A stretch of DNA of 64,000 nucleotides from contig NZ_AP022616.1 in the NCBI RefSeq assembly GCF_010731115.1, positions 1,426,001-1,490,000 of the forward strand, given 5' to 3'. The position numbers were made by a program, and so were the translations under genes. Shown in pieces: positions 17,901-27,317 of this stretch; within the stretch, counting starts at the first letter, position 1; every line of letters begins with the position of its first letter. The notes beneath the pieces were generated by a model, which had not been told where the DNA came from, did not search any database, and saw only the letters and a list, made by a program, of their open reading frames with translations. Source of the DNA: Mycolicibacterium phocaicum (GTDB taxonomy: Bacteria; Actinomycetota; Actinomycetes; Mycobacteriales; Mycobacteriaceae).

Positions 17901-19405
17901 CGCACATCTCCCTCACGGAAACCCAGCGCCGTACTGACGTCCTCGAGGTTGGGCGACTCGCGGCCCGCCAGATCGGCCAGAGACCACGCGACGCGCAAGG
18001 TGCGGTCGACACCGCGGATACTCAGCCGCCCCGAATCGAGCGACTTGCGCAACGGCTCCATCGCATCCCGGCTCAGCCGAAATTTGCGGCGCAGCACCGG
18101 CCCCGGCACCTCGGCATTGGTCCGGACCCCGACGTCCTGCCACCGCTCGGCCGCGGCCGCCCGGGCGGCGGCGACTCGCGCGCGAACGGCACTGGTGGAT
18201 TCGGCGGCGTGATCACCGAAGGCCCCGGCCAGCACCGGATGCATGTCGACCCGCAGGTCGACCCGATCCATCAGCGGCCCGGACAGTTTGCCCAGATACC
18301 GGCGCCGGTCGGCCGACGGGCACACGCAGTCCCGCGGGTTCGGCGGTGCGCACGGGCACGGATTGGCCGCGAGCACCAACTGGAAGCGCGCGGGATAGCA
18401 CGCCACGCCGTCTCGGCGGGCCAGCCGAATCTTGCCTTCCTCCAACGGGGTTCGCAGGGCTTCGAGCACGCTGGTCCCGATCTCGGCGCACTCATCGAGG
18501 AACAACACGCCGCGGTGTGACCGGCTGATCGCGCCGGGTCGCGCCATCCCGGAGCCGCCGCCGACCAGCGCCGAGACGCTCGACGTGTGATGGGGCGCGA
18601 CGAACGGCGGGCGGGTGATCAGGGGCGTATCGCCGGCTAGCAACCCCACCACCGAATGGATGGCGGTGACCTCCAACGCCTCGTCGTCGGTCAGGTCGGG
18701 CAGCAGGCCCGGAAGCCGTTGGGCCAGCATCGTCTTGCCGATGCCCGGAGGGCCCGTGAGCATCAGGTGGTGGGCGCCCGCGGCGGCGATCTCCACTGCC
18801 CACCGCGCTTGCGTCTGCCCCACCACGTCGGCGAGGTCAACGCTGTCGTCGGCGGCCGGCGCCGTCGTGTCGACCCTCTCGTCCAAGGCCGCCTTCCCAT
18901 TCAGCCACGCCTGCAGCTGACCCAGCGTGCGGACGCCCCACACCTCGATGCCATCGACCAGGCTGGCCTCGGCCAGGTTCTCCGCGGGCACCACCACCGA
19001 CGGCCAGCCCTCGCGCTTGGCGGCCATGACCGCAGGCAGCACGCCCTTGACCGGGCGCACCCGACCGTCCAGCGCCAATTCTCCGAGCAGGACCGTCTTT
19101 TCCAGCCGCCCCCAGTGCGTCTTCAAATGTGCCGACAGCACCGAACAAGCGATGGCCAGGTCGTACATGGATCCACCTTTCGGCAGCGTGGCCGGCGACA
19201 GCCCGAGCGTGAGGCGTGACATCGGCCAGCTGTTGCCGCAGTTCGCCACCGCCGCCCTGACCCGATCCCGCGACTCCTGCAGTGCCGCGTCGGGCAAGCC
19301 GACCAGATGCACTCCCGGCAGCCCTGAGGTGATGTCGGCTTCGATCTCGACCATGACGCCGTCCAGGCCGCGGATGGCCACCGAGTAGGCCCGTCCCAGC
19401 GCCAT
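17897..19405 (-). CDS. comM: YifB/ComM-family Mg-chelatase-like AAA ATPase
   Basis: A 502-residue ATPase: N-terminal Lon-protease-like fold (SGLPGVHLVGLPDAALQESRDRV), then an AAA core with Walker A GPPGIGKT and Walker B VLFLDECAEI, and a C-terminal Mg-chelatase-like domain with cysteines in PCPCAPP. ComM is a hexameric helicase that promotes branch migration in recombination. ATG 19405 is chosen because it gives the canonical MALGRAYSVA start and overlaps the yraN stop by ATGA; the open frame extends upstream into yraN without homology. Confidence 0.95.
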   Translation of the reverse strand: MALGRAYSVAIRGLDGVMVEIEADITSGLPGVHLVGLPDAALQESRDRVRAAVANCGNSWPMSRLTLGLSPATLPKGGSMYDLAIACSVLSAHLKTHWGRLEKTVLLGELALDGRVRPVKGVLPAVMAAKREGWPSVVVPAENLAEASLVDGIEVWGVRTLGQLQAWLNGKAALDERVDTTAPAADDSVDLADVVGQTQARWAVEIAAAGAHHLMLTGPPGIGKTMLAQRLPGLLPDLTDDEALEVTAIHSVVGLLAGDTPLITRPPFVAPHHTSSVSALVGGGSGMARPGAISRSHRGVLFLDECAEIGTSVLEALRTPLEEGKIRLARRDGVACYPARFQLVLAANPCPCAPPNPRDCVCPSADRRRYLGKLSGPLMDRVDLRVDMHPVLAGAFGDHAAESTSAVRARVAAARAAAAERWQDVGVRTNAEVPGPVLRRKFRLSRDAMEPLRKSLDSGRLSIRGVDRTLRVAWSLADLAGRESPNLEDVSTALGFREGDVR

Positions 19406-19779
19406 CAGCCGATGCCCTTCAGGTGCACCAGTTCCGGCTGCCGGCCACCGAGGCGCACGCCGATCACATCGATCCGGATGTCGTGCCAGCGCGCGTCCTG
19501 CTCGGCGAGCCACAGACTGGCCAGCCGGCGCAGGCGGCGGGCCTTTTCCGGCGTCACGGCTTCCTCGATGCCGCCGAACTCGGCCGTGGTGCGGGTCTTC
19601 ACCTCCACGAAAACCACCGCACTGTGGTCCCGTTCGGTGGCGATGATGTCGAGTTCACCCCACCGGCAGCGCCAGTTGCGAACCAGGACGGTCATTCCCA
19701 GCGAGATCAGGTGGTCGACCGCGAGTTGTTCGCCGAGCGCTCCGATCTCGGCGCGGGTCATACGTGGTGGTGTGTTCAT
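19405..19779 (-). CDS. YraN/UPF0102 family nuclease-like protein
   Basis: A 124-residue protein with the restriction-endonuclease-like fold: GALGEQLAVDHLISLGM, then RCRWGELDIIA and VVFVEVKTR, which form the D...E-x-K active-site pattern. First gene of the yraN-comM-dprA cluster. Function is not settled; a Holliday junction or structure-specific nuclease role has been suggested for the family. Confidence 0.93.
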   Translation of the reverse strand: MNTPPRMTRAEIGALGEQLAVDHLISLGMTVLVRNWRCRWGELDIIATERDHSAVVFVEVKTRTTAEFGGIEEAVTPEKARRLRRLASLWLAEQDARWHDIRIDVIGVRLGGRQPELVHLKGIG

Positions 19780-20007
19780 GCCGCCACCGTGTCCGGTGCC
19801 ACCGACAGATCACGCGGCGAAGACCCCGGGATACGACGACTGGAAGGCAGTTGTGCACAGTGCGCGATTCATCCACAGGGCCGTGTTACCGACTGATTAC
19901 TGCCGAGAAACGATCAATTGCTGCCAACGCCCCAGCTGCAGAAATACCCCGGGCGCTCGTCCCGTTGAACCGAGCATCAAAGCTTCAGTTACAAGGAGTT
20001 GGGGACA

Positions 20008-20175
20008 ATGAAGAAGCTCGGAATCGCCGCACTGGTGGCAAATGGTTTGGCAGCAGCGGTGTTGGGTCTGGCCGCACCGGCATCGGCCGACTACTCCCAC
20101 CACGACTGGGTCAACGACATCCACCCGCGCGCTGAGGCGCCGCAGGTCGACAACAGCGTGCATCAGAGCCGCTGA
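20008..20175 (+). CDS. 55-residue secreted peptide of unknown function
   Basis: ATG 20008 follows AAGGAG at a 9-nt spacing and encodes MKKLGIAALVANGLAAAVLGL, a clear signal peptide ending APASA, then a short polar mature part of about 28 residues (DYSHHDWVND...). The strong intrinsic terminator 11 bp after the stop supports a real, separately transcribed gene. The mature peptide is histidine- and aspartate-rich. It lies at the left border of the large accessory block. No family recognised. Confidence 0.75.
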   Translation: MKKLGIAALVANGLAAAVLGLAAPASADYSHHDWVNDIHPRAEAPQVDNSVHQSR

Positions 20176-20186
20176 GCGTCAGAACG

Positions 20187-20223
20187 ATTCGGGGCCCCTC
20201 ACCGAGGGGCCCCGAATTTTTTT
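20187..20223 (+). terminator. intrinsic terminator after the small secreted peptide
   Basis: A perfect 14-bp GC-rich stem (ATTCGGGGCCCCTC with its complement) with a 3-nt loop, followed by seven T residues at 20217-20223. The stem is symmetrical and lies between convergent genes, so it could also help stop the ilvX-like transcript. Confidence 0.95.
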
Positions 20224-20232
20224 GCCCATCCG

Positions 20233-21795
20233 CTACACCAGCGCAGGCACCGCCGCGTCGATGAGGTACGGCCCCGGTGTGGCGTAGCCGACGCGGAGCT
20301 GTTCGGCCAACTCCGCCGTGGTCGTCGCCTTCGCCGACGGCACACCCATGGCCGCTGCCAACGCGGCGAAATCCGTGGTCGGGCCCGAGAGGTCGAGCAT
20401 CGCCGCGGCTTTCGGCCCGCCGGCTTCCGCACCGACGCGCTGCAGCTCCATGCGCAGGATCGCGTAGGCGGCGTTGTTGAGGAGCACCGTCACCACGTTG
20501 AGCTGCTCGTGCGCCATGGTCCACAGCGCCGAAATCGTGTACATCGCACTGCCATCGGCCTGCAGGCACAGCACCGGGCGGTCGGGACAGGCCACCGCGG
20601 CACCCACCGCACTCGGCAGCCCGAAGCCGATGGCCCCGCCGGTCAGGGTCAGCAGGTCGTGCCGCGGCGCGCTCATCGTCGCCTGCGGCAGGAGGAACCC
20701 GCCGGTGTTGGACTCGTCCACGATGATGGCGTCGACGGGTAACGTCGCGGCCACCACGTCGACCCAGTTCTGCGTCGTCAGCGCCGAATCTGCCGGCAGC
20801 TCCGGCACTTTCAGCTCCATCAGCGCCGGCGCCGTACCCGGCGCCACCGCGTCGGCCAGTTCTTCCAGGCGTGCGACAAGGTCGCCGCCGACGGTGTGCA
20901 CCTGACAGCCGCCCGGCACCAGATCGCTCGCCTTGCCCGGGTAGGCGAAGAACGACACCGGCGACCGGGCACCGGCCAGCACCAGGTGCTCGGCGCCGGT
21001 CAGCTGGAACTGAGCGGCTTCGGCCAGATACGCCAGCCGCTCGAAGTTGGGCAGGCCGGCGCCGCGTTCCAGCCGGGCCGGGAAGGTCTCGATCAGCACC
21101 TTGGTCCCGGTGGCCGTTGCAATGCGGCCGGCGGCGCGAAGACCGCGTTCTCGGCACGCCGCACTACCCAGCAGCATGACGGTGCCGGGGCCGAAGACGT
21201 CGGCACCGGCGTCGAGCAGCTGGTGTTCGTCCGGGTCGACGCCGGCGCGGTAGTCGAACGACGCGGCCCTCGCGGCCGGCTCCCCGACCGCCGGCTCAGC
21301 GCCCTCGGTCCACGAGACGTCGGCCGGGAGGATCAGGGTGGCCACCTGCCCTTGCTGTGCCGCCTCGATCGCGGCCACCGCGTCGGTGGCGATGTCAGCC
21401 AATTTCTCGCACCGACGCACCCAGCCCGACACCGTGCCCGCCATCGCGTCGATGTCGGATTCCAGTGGCGCGTCGTACTTCTTGTGCCCCAGCGCGTGGT
21501 CACCGACGACATTGACCATCGGAGAACAGGCCCGCCGGGCGTTGTGCAGGTTGGCGATGCCGTTGCCCAGGCCGGGGCCCAGATGCAGCAGGGTGGCGGC
21601 CGGCTTGTCGGCCATGCGGGCATAACCGTCGGCGGCGCCGGTGACCACGCCTTCGAAAAGGCAGAGCACACCACGCATCTCGGGCACCGAGTCCAACGCC
21701 GCGACGAAGTGCATCTCGCTGGTTCCGGGGTTACCGAAGCAGACGTCGACGCCGGCGTCGACCAGTGTGCGGATCAGTGCCTGTGCGCCGTTCAT
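20233..21795 (-). CDS. acetohydroxyacid synthase-like TPP enzyme (IlvX-like)
   Basis: A 520-residue thiamine-diphosphate enzyme. LFEGVVTGAADGYAR holds the TPP-activating glutamate, and QADGSAMYTISALWTM with a following NN pair forms the Mg-TPP motif. Overall sequence resembles M. tuberculosis IlvX (Rv3509c) as remembered. It is probably not the biosynthetic enzyme: no small subunit (ilvN) or ilvC lies nearby, and the neighbours are acyl-CoA genes. It may act on a 2-oxo acid in degradation. GAAGGAG precedes the ATG. It lies 44 bp behind the thioesterase in the same direction. Confidence 0.85.
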   Translation of the reverse strand: MNGAQALIRTLVDAGVDVCFGNPGTSEMHFVAALDSVPEMRGVLCLFEGVVTGAADGYARMADKPAATLLHLGPGLGNGIANLHNARRACSPMVNVVGDHALGHKKYDAPLESDIDAMAGTVSGWVRRCEKLADIATDAVAAIEAAQQGQVATLILPADVSWTEGAEPAVGEPAARAASFDYRAGVDPDEHQLLDAGADVFGPGTVMLLGSAACRERGLRAAGRIATATGTKVLIETFPARLERGAGLPNFERLAYLAEAAQFQLTGAEHLVLAGARSPVSFFAYPGKASDLVPGGCQVHTVGGDLVARLEELADAVAPGTAPALMELKVPELPADSALTTQNWVDVVAATLPVDAIIVDESNTGGFLLPQATMSAPRHDLLTLTGGAIGFGLPSAVGAAVACPDRPVLCLQADGSAMYTISALWTMAHEQLNVVTVLLNNAAYAILRMELQRVGAEAGGPKAAAMLDLSGPTTDFAALAAAMGVPSAKATTTAELAEQLRVGYATPGPYLIDAAVPALV

Positions 21796-21839
21796 CGTTC
21801 TCCTTCGCCGATTCCGTCACCTGCCTGCGGACGACGGTA

Positions 21840-22640
21840 CTACCGGTCCGCGATCAGACCTTCCTGCACCAAGGTGGCGACCCGGGTTCCGTCCGCGCCA
21901 ACCAGACTGCCGGTGATCACGCCACGTCCCCGTCCCGCCGCGGGCGACCGTGATTCCAGCAGATTCCACTGATCAGCCCGGATCGGGTGATGGAACCAGA
22001 TCGAGAAATCGGTCGTACCGCTGCGATGGGTGCGCCCCTGCATGGAATGTCCGTGCACCTGCAGCGCCGGATCGATCCCGTAAAGGTCGGTGATGTAGCA
22101 GGCAATCATCATGTGCGGCAACTGTTCCGGTGGCATCGGCACGGTGGCGCGCCACCACATGCGTCGCACGAACTCGCCCGACGACCGGTCGTCGACGATC
22201 CGGATGTCGATCTCGTCGAGCGGCACCGCAGGCGCGGGCCCCGGCGGGCCGGTCAATGGCAGCAGCTCGGGATCCTCTGGCAGCGAACGGGATTCGTCGT
22301 GCTCGGGACCGGCCAGGTCTGTCGATAAGGACACCGTCGCGACGGTCAGCAGCCGCCCGGCCTGAAAGGCCTCGACCCGCCGCGCCGCCGCGGTCCGCCC
22401 GTCGTACACCCGGGCCACCGCGTAGTCCGTTGCCGCGCCGGCCTCACCACCCCGCAGATATTGCAGATGCATGGCCGTCGGACGCATCTCCGGATTCACG
22501 GTCTGGCATGCCGCGGACAGACTCTGTGCCATGAGCAGGCCGCCGAAGGCGCGCTTGCCGTCCGGTCCCCCGGCCTCACCCACCCAGGCATCGGGCCCGG
22601 CACCGGGCGACACCACCAACAGATCGGGCAGCACGCTCAC
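21840..22640 (-). CDS. TesB-like acyl-CoA thioesterase
   Basis: A 266-residue double hot-dog thioesterase-like protein. FGGLLMAQSLSAACQTV and LQYLRGGEAG match the first hot dog, and DFSIWFHHPIRADQWNLLE is the typical C-terminal signature. It hydrolyses acyl-CoA to acid and CoA. GTG 22640 overlaps the CoA-transferase stop by 4 nt, so the two are translationally coupled and may act on the same CoA ester. Confidence 0.87.
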   Translation of the reverse strand: MSVLPDLLVVSPGAGPDAWVGEAGGPDGKRAFGGLLMAQSLSAACQTVNPEMRPTAMHLQYLRGGEAGAATDYAVARVYDGRTAAARRVEAFQAGRLLTVATVSLSTDLAGPEHDESRSLPEDPELLPLTGPPGPAPAVPLDEIDIRIVDDRSSGEFVRRMWWRATVPMPPEQLPHMMIACYITDLYGIDPALQVHGHSMQGRTHRSGTTDFSIWFHHPIRADQWNLLESRSPAAGRGRGVITGSLVGADGTRVATLVQEGLIADR

Positions 22641-23839
22641 GCCACGGTCCCCGCTTCCGTCAACCGGGCGACGTCGTCTGCGGTGAGGCCCAGCCGTTCG
22701 GTCAGCACCGCCGCGGTGTCGTCGCCGAGTGCCGGCGCCGGCCGCGCCGGCGGATACTCACCATCGATCCGCAACGGCAGTCCCGGCGCCAGGTGGCGGC
22801 CGATGCGCGGCTGATCCAGTTCGGTGAACAGTGGGTTCTCGGTCACTCTGGGGCTCGCGACCACCTCACTGAAGTCCCGGTAGCGTTCCCACAGGATCGA
22901 CGTCGCACCCAGCGCCGCCGTGATCTGTTCGGCGGTGTGCGCGCAGAACCACCCGGTGAACAGGCCGGTGAGCGCGTCGCGGTGCAGGTACCGCTGCCCT
23001 TCATCGGTGAAGTCGACCCCCAGCGATTCGGACAGCGCCGCAACAGCTTTCGCCGTACCCGTGACCTCGACGAGGTCCCGGAAGTGCCGGCCGGTCAGCG
23101 CGACGATCATGAACGCGGTCCCGTCAGCGCTGACGAACTGCTGTCCGTACTGTCCGAAGATCGAATTGCCGATGCGCTCGCGACCCACGCCGTTGACCAT
23201 CACCTCGGTCAGGAAGCTGAGATTGCCCGCGGTGGCCAGGGCCACGTTCTCCAACGGGATGCTGACCCGCTGGCCCTGGCCGCTGCTATCGCGGTGCCGC
23301 AGCGCCGCAGTCACCGCCAACGCCAGGTAGAGGCCGCACGACACATCCCAGGCGGCCAGCACGTGATTCACCGGCGTCTGCAGCTCAGCGGGCCCGGTCA
23401 CCAATGGAAAGCCCAGCCCCGCGTTGACGGTGTAGTCCACGGCCGTGCCGCCGTCCGCCCGACCGGACACCTCGGCGTGGATCAGGTCGGGCCGCAGCGC
23501 GGACAGGGTCTCGTACGAATGCCATTGTCGGCCCGCCACATTGGTGATGAAGACACCGGCGTCGACGATCAGCCGGGTCACCAGGTCCTGGCCTTCCGGT
23601 GCGCGCATGTCCACCGCGACGGACAGCTTGCCCTTGTTCAGGCCCGCCCAGTAGATGCTCTCGCCGTCGTCGGTGACGGGCCAGCGGTGATAGTCCGCGG
23701 CGCCACCGACCGGATCGATCCTGATCACCTCGGCGCCGAGCTGCGTCAGCGTCATCCCCGCCAGGGGCACTGCGACGAAACTGGAGATTTCGACGATGCG
23801 CACACCCGCCAGCGGACGCGCAGACTCCGGCACGGTCAT
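22637..23839 (-). CDS. class III CoA-transferase (CaiB/BaiF family)
   Basis: A 400-residue family III enzyme. The start PLAGVRIVEISSFVAVPLAGMTLTQLGAEVIRID and SIYWAGLNKGKLSVAVD are typical, and Asp in HVLAAWDVSCGL is placed for the catalytic aspartate. The group includes CoA-transferases and 2-methylacyl-CoA racemases (epimerases used in sterol side-chain oxidation). First gene of the CoA-transferase/thioesterase/ilvX-like minus-strand cluster; divergent from the hydrolase at 23953. Confidence 0.9.
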   Translation of the reverse strand: MTVPESARPLAGVRIVEISSFVAVPLAGMTLTQLGAEVIRIDPVGGAADYHRWPVTDDGESIYWAGLNKGKLSVAVDMRAPEGQDLVTRLIVDAGVFITNVAGRQWHSYETLSALRPDLIHAEVSGRADGGTAVDYTVNAGLGFPLVTGPAELQTPVNHVLAAWDVSCGLYLALAVTAALRHRDSSGQGQRVSIPLENVALATAGNLSFLTEVMVNGVGRERIGNSIFGQYGQQFVSADGTAFMIVALTGRHFRDLVEVTGTAKAVAALSESLGVDFTDEGQRYLHRDALTGLFTGWFCAHTAEQITAALGATSILWERYRDFSEVVASPRVTENPLFTELDQPRIGRHLAPGLPLRIDGEYPPARPAPALGDDTAAVLTERLGLTADDVARLTEAGTVA

Positions 23840-23952
23840 CTGGACACCATAAAGGCCACCCGCAGCACAACCGGGCGACCCCGGGCACGTCGCGTCCCGC
23901 CGGACGGGAGGTGGTCGCGACCGCGTGACATCCGCACCGTAATTTGGAACGC

Positions 23953-24792
23953 ATGACAGAGCTGAAGGAAGTCCAGACCGAGCGCGGAACGCTGCGTTAT
24001 TACGACGAGGGAACCGGGCCTGTAGTGCTGTTTCTGCACGGTTCCGGCCCTGGCGTGACGGGCTGGCGGAACTTCCGCGGCATTCTGCCGACGTTCGCGG
24101 CGCACTTCCGCTGCCTGATCCTCGAGTTCCCCGGTTTCGGCGTCAGCGACGACTTCGGTGGCCACCCGATGATCGACGCGCAGTCCGCGGTGGTGCCCTT
24201 CCTCGACGCGCTCGGCGTCGAGAAGGTCGACATCGTCGGCAACTCGATGGGCGGCGGTGTCGGCATCAACTTCGCCATCAACAACCCGGATCGCATCGGC
24301 AAGCTGGTCACCATCGGCGGTATCGGCACCAACATCTTCAGCCCCGGCCCGTCCGAGGGCATCCGGCTGCTGCAGGAGTTCACCGAGGACCCGACCCGGC
24401 AACGGCTGATCGACTGGCTCAACTCGATGGTCTACGACGAGAAGATCGTCACCGAAGAGCTGATCGAGGAGCGCATGAAGCTGGCCTCCGACCCGGAGAC
24501 GCTCGAATCGGCGCGCCGGATGTACGGCAAGGCCGCGTTCAAGATGATGATGAAGTTCATGCAGTCGGCCGACGCGCCGCCACAGCCGTGGGCACAGATG
24601 CACAAGGTGAAGGCGCCGACGCTGTTGACGTGGGGCCGCGACGACCGCGTCAGCCCGCTGGACATGGCGCTGATCCCGATGCGCACCATCTCCAACGCCG
24701 AGCTGCACGTGTTCCCGAACTGTGGGCACTGGGCGATGATCGAGGCCAAGGAGGCGTTCGAGAGCACGGTGCTGGGCTTCCTGCAGCGCTGA
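23953..24792 (+). CDS. alpha/beta hydrolase of the meta-cleavage product hydrolase type (HsaD/BphD-like)
   Basis: A 279-residue hydrolase. HGSGPGVTGWRNF is the oxyanion segment typical of C-C bond hydrolases, GNSMGGG holds nucleophile Ser98, WGRDDRVSP the acid (Asp230/231) and NCGHWAMIEA the His259. These enzymes split 2-hydroxy-6-oxo-dienoates made by extradiol cleavage. ATG 23953 (MTELKEVQTERG) is preferred to a TTG 9 nt upstream. It could serve the HsaA/HsaC-like pair at 30-32 kb, although it is not in the same transcript. Confidence 0.88.
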   Translation: MTELKEVQTERGTLRYYDEGTGPVVLFLHGSGPGVTGWRNFRGILPTFAAHFRCLILEFPGFGVSDDFGGHPMIDAQSAVVPFLDALGVEKVDIVGNSMGGGVGINFAINNPDRIGKLVTIGGIGTNIFSPGPSEGIRLLQEFTEDPTRQRLIDWLNSMVYDEKIVTEELIEERMKLASDPETLESARRMYGKAAFKMMMKFMQSADAPPQPWAQMHKVKAPTLLTWGRDDRVSPLDMALIPMRTISNAELHVFPNCGHWAMIEAKEAFESTVLGFLQR

Positions 24793-24812
24793 CCTTCTCC
24801 CACGAGCGGCCG

Positions 24813-24851
24813 CGGCCGCGCACCGGTCCGATGGTGTGCGGTGCGCGGCCG
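24813..24851. terminator. GC-rich hairpin after the hydrolase gene
   Basis: An 11-bp perfect stem (CGGCCGCGCAC with GTGCGCGGCCG) around a 17-nt loop, starting 21 bp after the stop at 24792. There is no T-tract, so it is either an L-shaped mycobacterial-type terminator or just an mRNA-protecting hairpin. The rest of the gap to 25062 holds nothing else recognisable. Confidence 0.5.
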
Positions 24852-25062
24852 TTCGCTTGCCTCTGCAAGCCCGGAATATATTGTCCGGCTTACCAATTGA
24901 CTGTGCCGGCACATCGACATCGACCGCTGATGCGGCGGGTCACGTTGCGCGCCAAGATGATTGCCCGCCCTGCGCGCGCGGAGACAACCATCACACCCCG
25001 AAGTTCGTACCAATCCGCCGATTTCACGCAAGGCACAGTGTGCGCGCCCTAGGATCAGGCCC

Positions 25063-26451
25063 ATGAATCGCTTGTCCGGCGCCGACGCCACCTTCTGGTT
25101 CGCGGAGACCAACAGTTGGCATATGCATGTCGCCGCATCGTCGATCTACGACCCCACCGACGCGCCGGATTTCAGCTTCGAGTCGGTCAAGGCACTCATC
25201 GCGGCCCGGTTGCCGGAAATGCCGCAATTGCGCTGGCGAGTGACCGGCGCGCCGCTCGGCCTCGACCGGCCGTGGTTCGTCGAGGACGAGGAACTCGACC
25301 TCGACTTCCATGTCCGCCACATCGCGGTCCCGGCACCCGGCGGCCGCCGCGAGCTCGATCAGTTGGTGGGGCGCCTGATGTCCTACAAGCTGGACCGGTT
25401 GAGGCCACTGTGGGAGCTCTGGTTCATCGAGGGCGTCGAGGGCGGCCGGGTCGCCGTGCTGATGAAGATGCACCACGCCATCATCGACGGCGTATCGGGC
25501 GCCGGACTCGGGGAGATTCTGCTCGACATCACGCCGACCCCGCGGCCGCCGGCCGCCGAACCGAGCGGGTCACTGGTCGGCATCAAAGCCCCGGGGATCG
25601 AACTGCAGGCCCTGGGCGGGCTGATCAACATCGGCATCAAGACGCCCTACCGTGTCGTGCGATTCCTGGAACAGACCGTACGCCAGCAGATTGCCGCGCT
25701 CGGCGTCGCCAACAAGCCGCCCGGCTACTTCGACGCACCACCCACCCGGTTCAACGGACCCATCTCACCGCACCGCCGCGTCAGCAATTCCGGCGTGTCC
25801 CTCGAGCGGGTGAAAGCGGTCAAGGAAGCGTTCGGGGTCAAGCTCAACGACGTTGTGCTGGCACTGGTCTCGAGCGCCATGCGGACGTATCTCGAGGACC
25901 GCGGCGAGCTGCCCGACAAGTCGCTCATCGCTCAGGTCCCGGTGTCGACCCGGACCGAGAGTTCCAGCGATCAGGTGGGCAATCAGGTCAGCGCGATGTC
26001 GGTGTCGCTGGCGTCCGACATCGTCGATCCGGCTGAACGGATCAAGGCCATCTACGCAAGCTCCCAGAGCGCCAAGGAAATGGCGAAAGCACTTACGGCA
26101 CACCAGATCATGGGGTTGACGGACACCACCCCGCCGGGCCTGGTGGCCCTGGCCGCCCGCGCCTACACCGCGAGCAAGCTCGGCGGCACGCTCAAGCCGA
26201 TGAACCTCGTCGTCTCCAACGTGCCCGGGCCGCCCGTGCCGCTCTACATGGACGGCGCGGTCCTCGAACAGATGATGCCGATGGGCCCCTTGGTGATGGA
26301 TGTGGGACTCAACGTCACCTGCTTCAGCTACCGGGACCGGATCGATTTCGGCTTTGTCACCACGCCCGAGATGGCCAACGACATCGACGCCATGGCCGAC
26401 GCCATCGAGCCGGCGCTCGTGGAACTCGAGATCGCGGCCGGACTCAAATAG
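25063..26451 (+). CDS. WS/DGAT-family O-acyltransferase
   Basis: A 462-residue wax ester synthase/diacylglycerol acyltransferase, starting [16 protein letters not shown]. The catalytic HHxxxDG motif is HHAIIDG at 137-143; [15 protein letters not shown] and the C-terminal [14 protein letters not shown] region are also typical. Makes triacylglycerol or wax esters from acyl-CoA at the membrane/lipid-droplet surface. ATG 25063 is chosen over an upstream open frame lacking homology. One of many paralogues usual in mycobacteria. Confidence 0.95.
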   Translation: MNRLSGADATFWFAETNSWHMHVAASSIYDPTDAPDFSFESVKALIAARLPEMPQLRWRVTGAPLGLDRPWFVEDEELDLDFHVRHIAVPAPGGRRELDQLVGRLMSYKLDRLRPLWELWFIEGVEGGRVAVLMKMHHAIIDGVSGAGLGEILLDITPTPRPPAAEPSGSLVGIKAPGIELQALGGLINIGIKTPYRVVRFLEQTVRQQIAALGVANKPPGYFDAPPTRFNGPISPHRRVSNSGVSLERVKAVKEAFGVKLNDVVLALVSSAMRTYLEDRGELPDKSLIAQVPVSTRTESSSDQVGNQVSAMSVSLASDIVDPAERIKAIYASSQSAKEMAKALTAHQIMGLTDTTPPGLVALAARAYTASKLGGTLKPMNLVVSNVPGPPVPLYMDGAVLEQMMPMGPLVMDVGLNVTCFSYRDRIDFGFVTTPEMANDIDAMADAIEPALVELEIAAGLK

Positions 26452-26499
26452 TTCAGTAATTCCTCGACTGTCGACAGGCGTCGGCGGATAGTTAAGTAT

Positions 26500-26829
26500 G
26501 TGCCTAACCATTTGGGATCCGACGAACTCGGCCAGGTTTTTCATGCACTGTCCGACCCGACCCGCCGGGTGATCGTGGAACGGCTCGTGCAACGGCCCGC
26601 ATCGGTCAAGGCCCTGGCGGAGCCGCTGGCGATGTCCCTTCCCGCGGTCATGCAGCACCTGAAGGTCCTGGAGGACGCCGGTGTGATCGCTACCGAGAAA
26701 GCCGGCCGCGTGCGCAGTTGCCGGGTCGAACCGACGGCGTTGCGCGCAGCCGAACACTGGCTCGGAGAGCAACGCACGCGTTGGGAAAGGCAACTTGATC
26801 AACTCGACGACTACCTGAAAGGACGATGA
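26500..26829 (+). CDS. ArsR-family winged-helix regulator
   Basis: A 109-residue helix-turn-helix protein: LSDPTRRVIVERLVQRPASVKALAEPLAMSLPAVMQHLKVLEDAGVI is the ArsR fold with no metal-binding cysteines. Starts at GTG 26500 and overlaps the SRPBCC gene by ATGA. ArsR-SRPBCC pairs are a common two-gene module. Confidence 0.92.
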   Translation: MPNHLGSDELGQVFHALSDPTRRVIVERLVQRPASVKALAEPLAMSLPAVMQHLKVLEDAGVIATEKAGRVRSCRVEPTALRAAEHWLGEQRTRWERQLDQLDDYLKGR

Positions 26830-27287
26830 TCATGACGGTCACGCATTCGACGTTCACGCTGGAACGGCGCTTCCCGGCTTCGGTCGAGAAGGTGTTCCAG
26901 GCATGGGCAGATCCGCAGGCCCGCAAGCGCTGGATGGCCCGAGGAGCGGAGCACTCGCAAGACTTCGTCGTCGGTGGGCTCGAGACGGTCACGGGGTCGG
27001 ACCCGCAGGGCCGACCGTTGACCTACCAGGCGCAGTACGCCGAGATCGTCGCCAATGAACGGATTCTCACGACGTCAACACTGCACACCGGAGCGCAACT
27101 GTCGACCGTCTCGGTCACAAGCGTCGAGTTTCACGACGAGGGCAGCGACACCCTGATCGTCCTGACCGAGCACGGAATCTATCTCCCCGGCCAGGAACAA
27201 CCCGCATGGCGTGAGCACGGGACCGCAGTACAACTGGAAACCTTGGCCGCGGAGTTCACCACCACCGCCGCACCAGAGGAGAACTGA
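26826..27287 (+). CDS. SRPBCC (AHSA1-like) domain protein
   Basis: A 153-residue START-like/AHSA1 protein. FTLERRFPASVEKVFQAWADPQARKRWMA opens the fold, and HGIYLPGQEQPAWREHG with a terminal helix closes it. These helix-grip proteins bind hydrophobic ligands. Translated in coupling with the upstream ArsR gene, so it probably supplies or removes that regulator's ligand. No enzymatic activity can be assigned. Confidence 0.88.
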   Translation: MIMTVTHSTFTLERRFPASVEKVFQAWADPQARKRWMARGAEHSQDFVVGGLETVTGSDPQGRPLTYQAQYAEIVANERILTTSTLHTGAQLSTVSVTSVEFHDEGSDTLIVLTEHGIYLPGQEQPAWREHGTAVQLETLAAEFTTTAAPEEN

Positions 27288-27317
27288 GCGCGGGCCGCGT
27301 CGACCGACGCCGACACG

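Noticed and set aside
24793..25062. An open frame extending the WS/DGAT gene upstream to 24961
   Set aside because: The extra residues have no homology; the protein family begins at [11 protein letters not shown] 25063.
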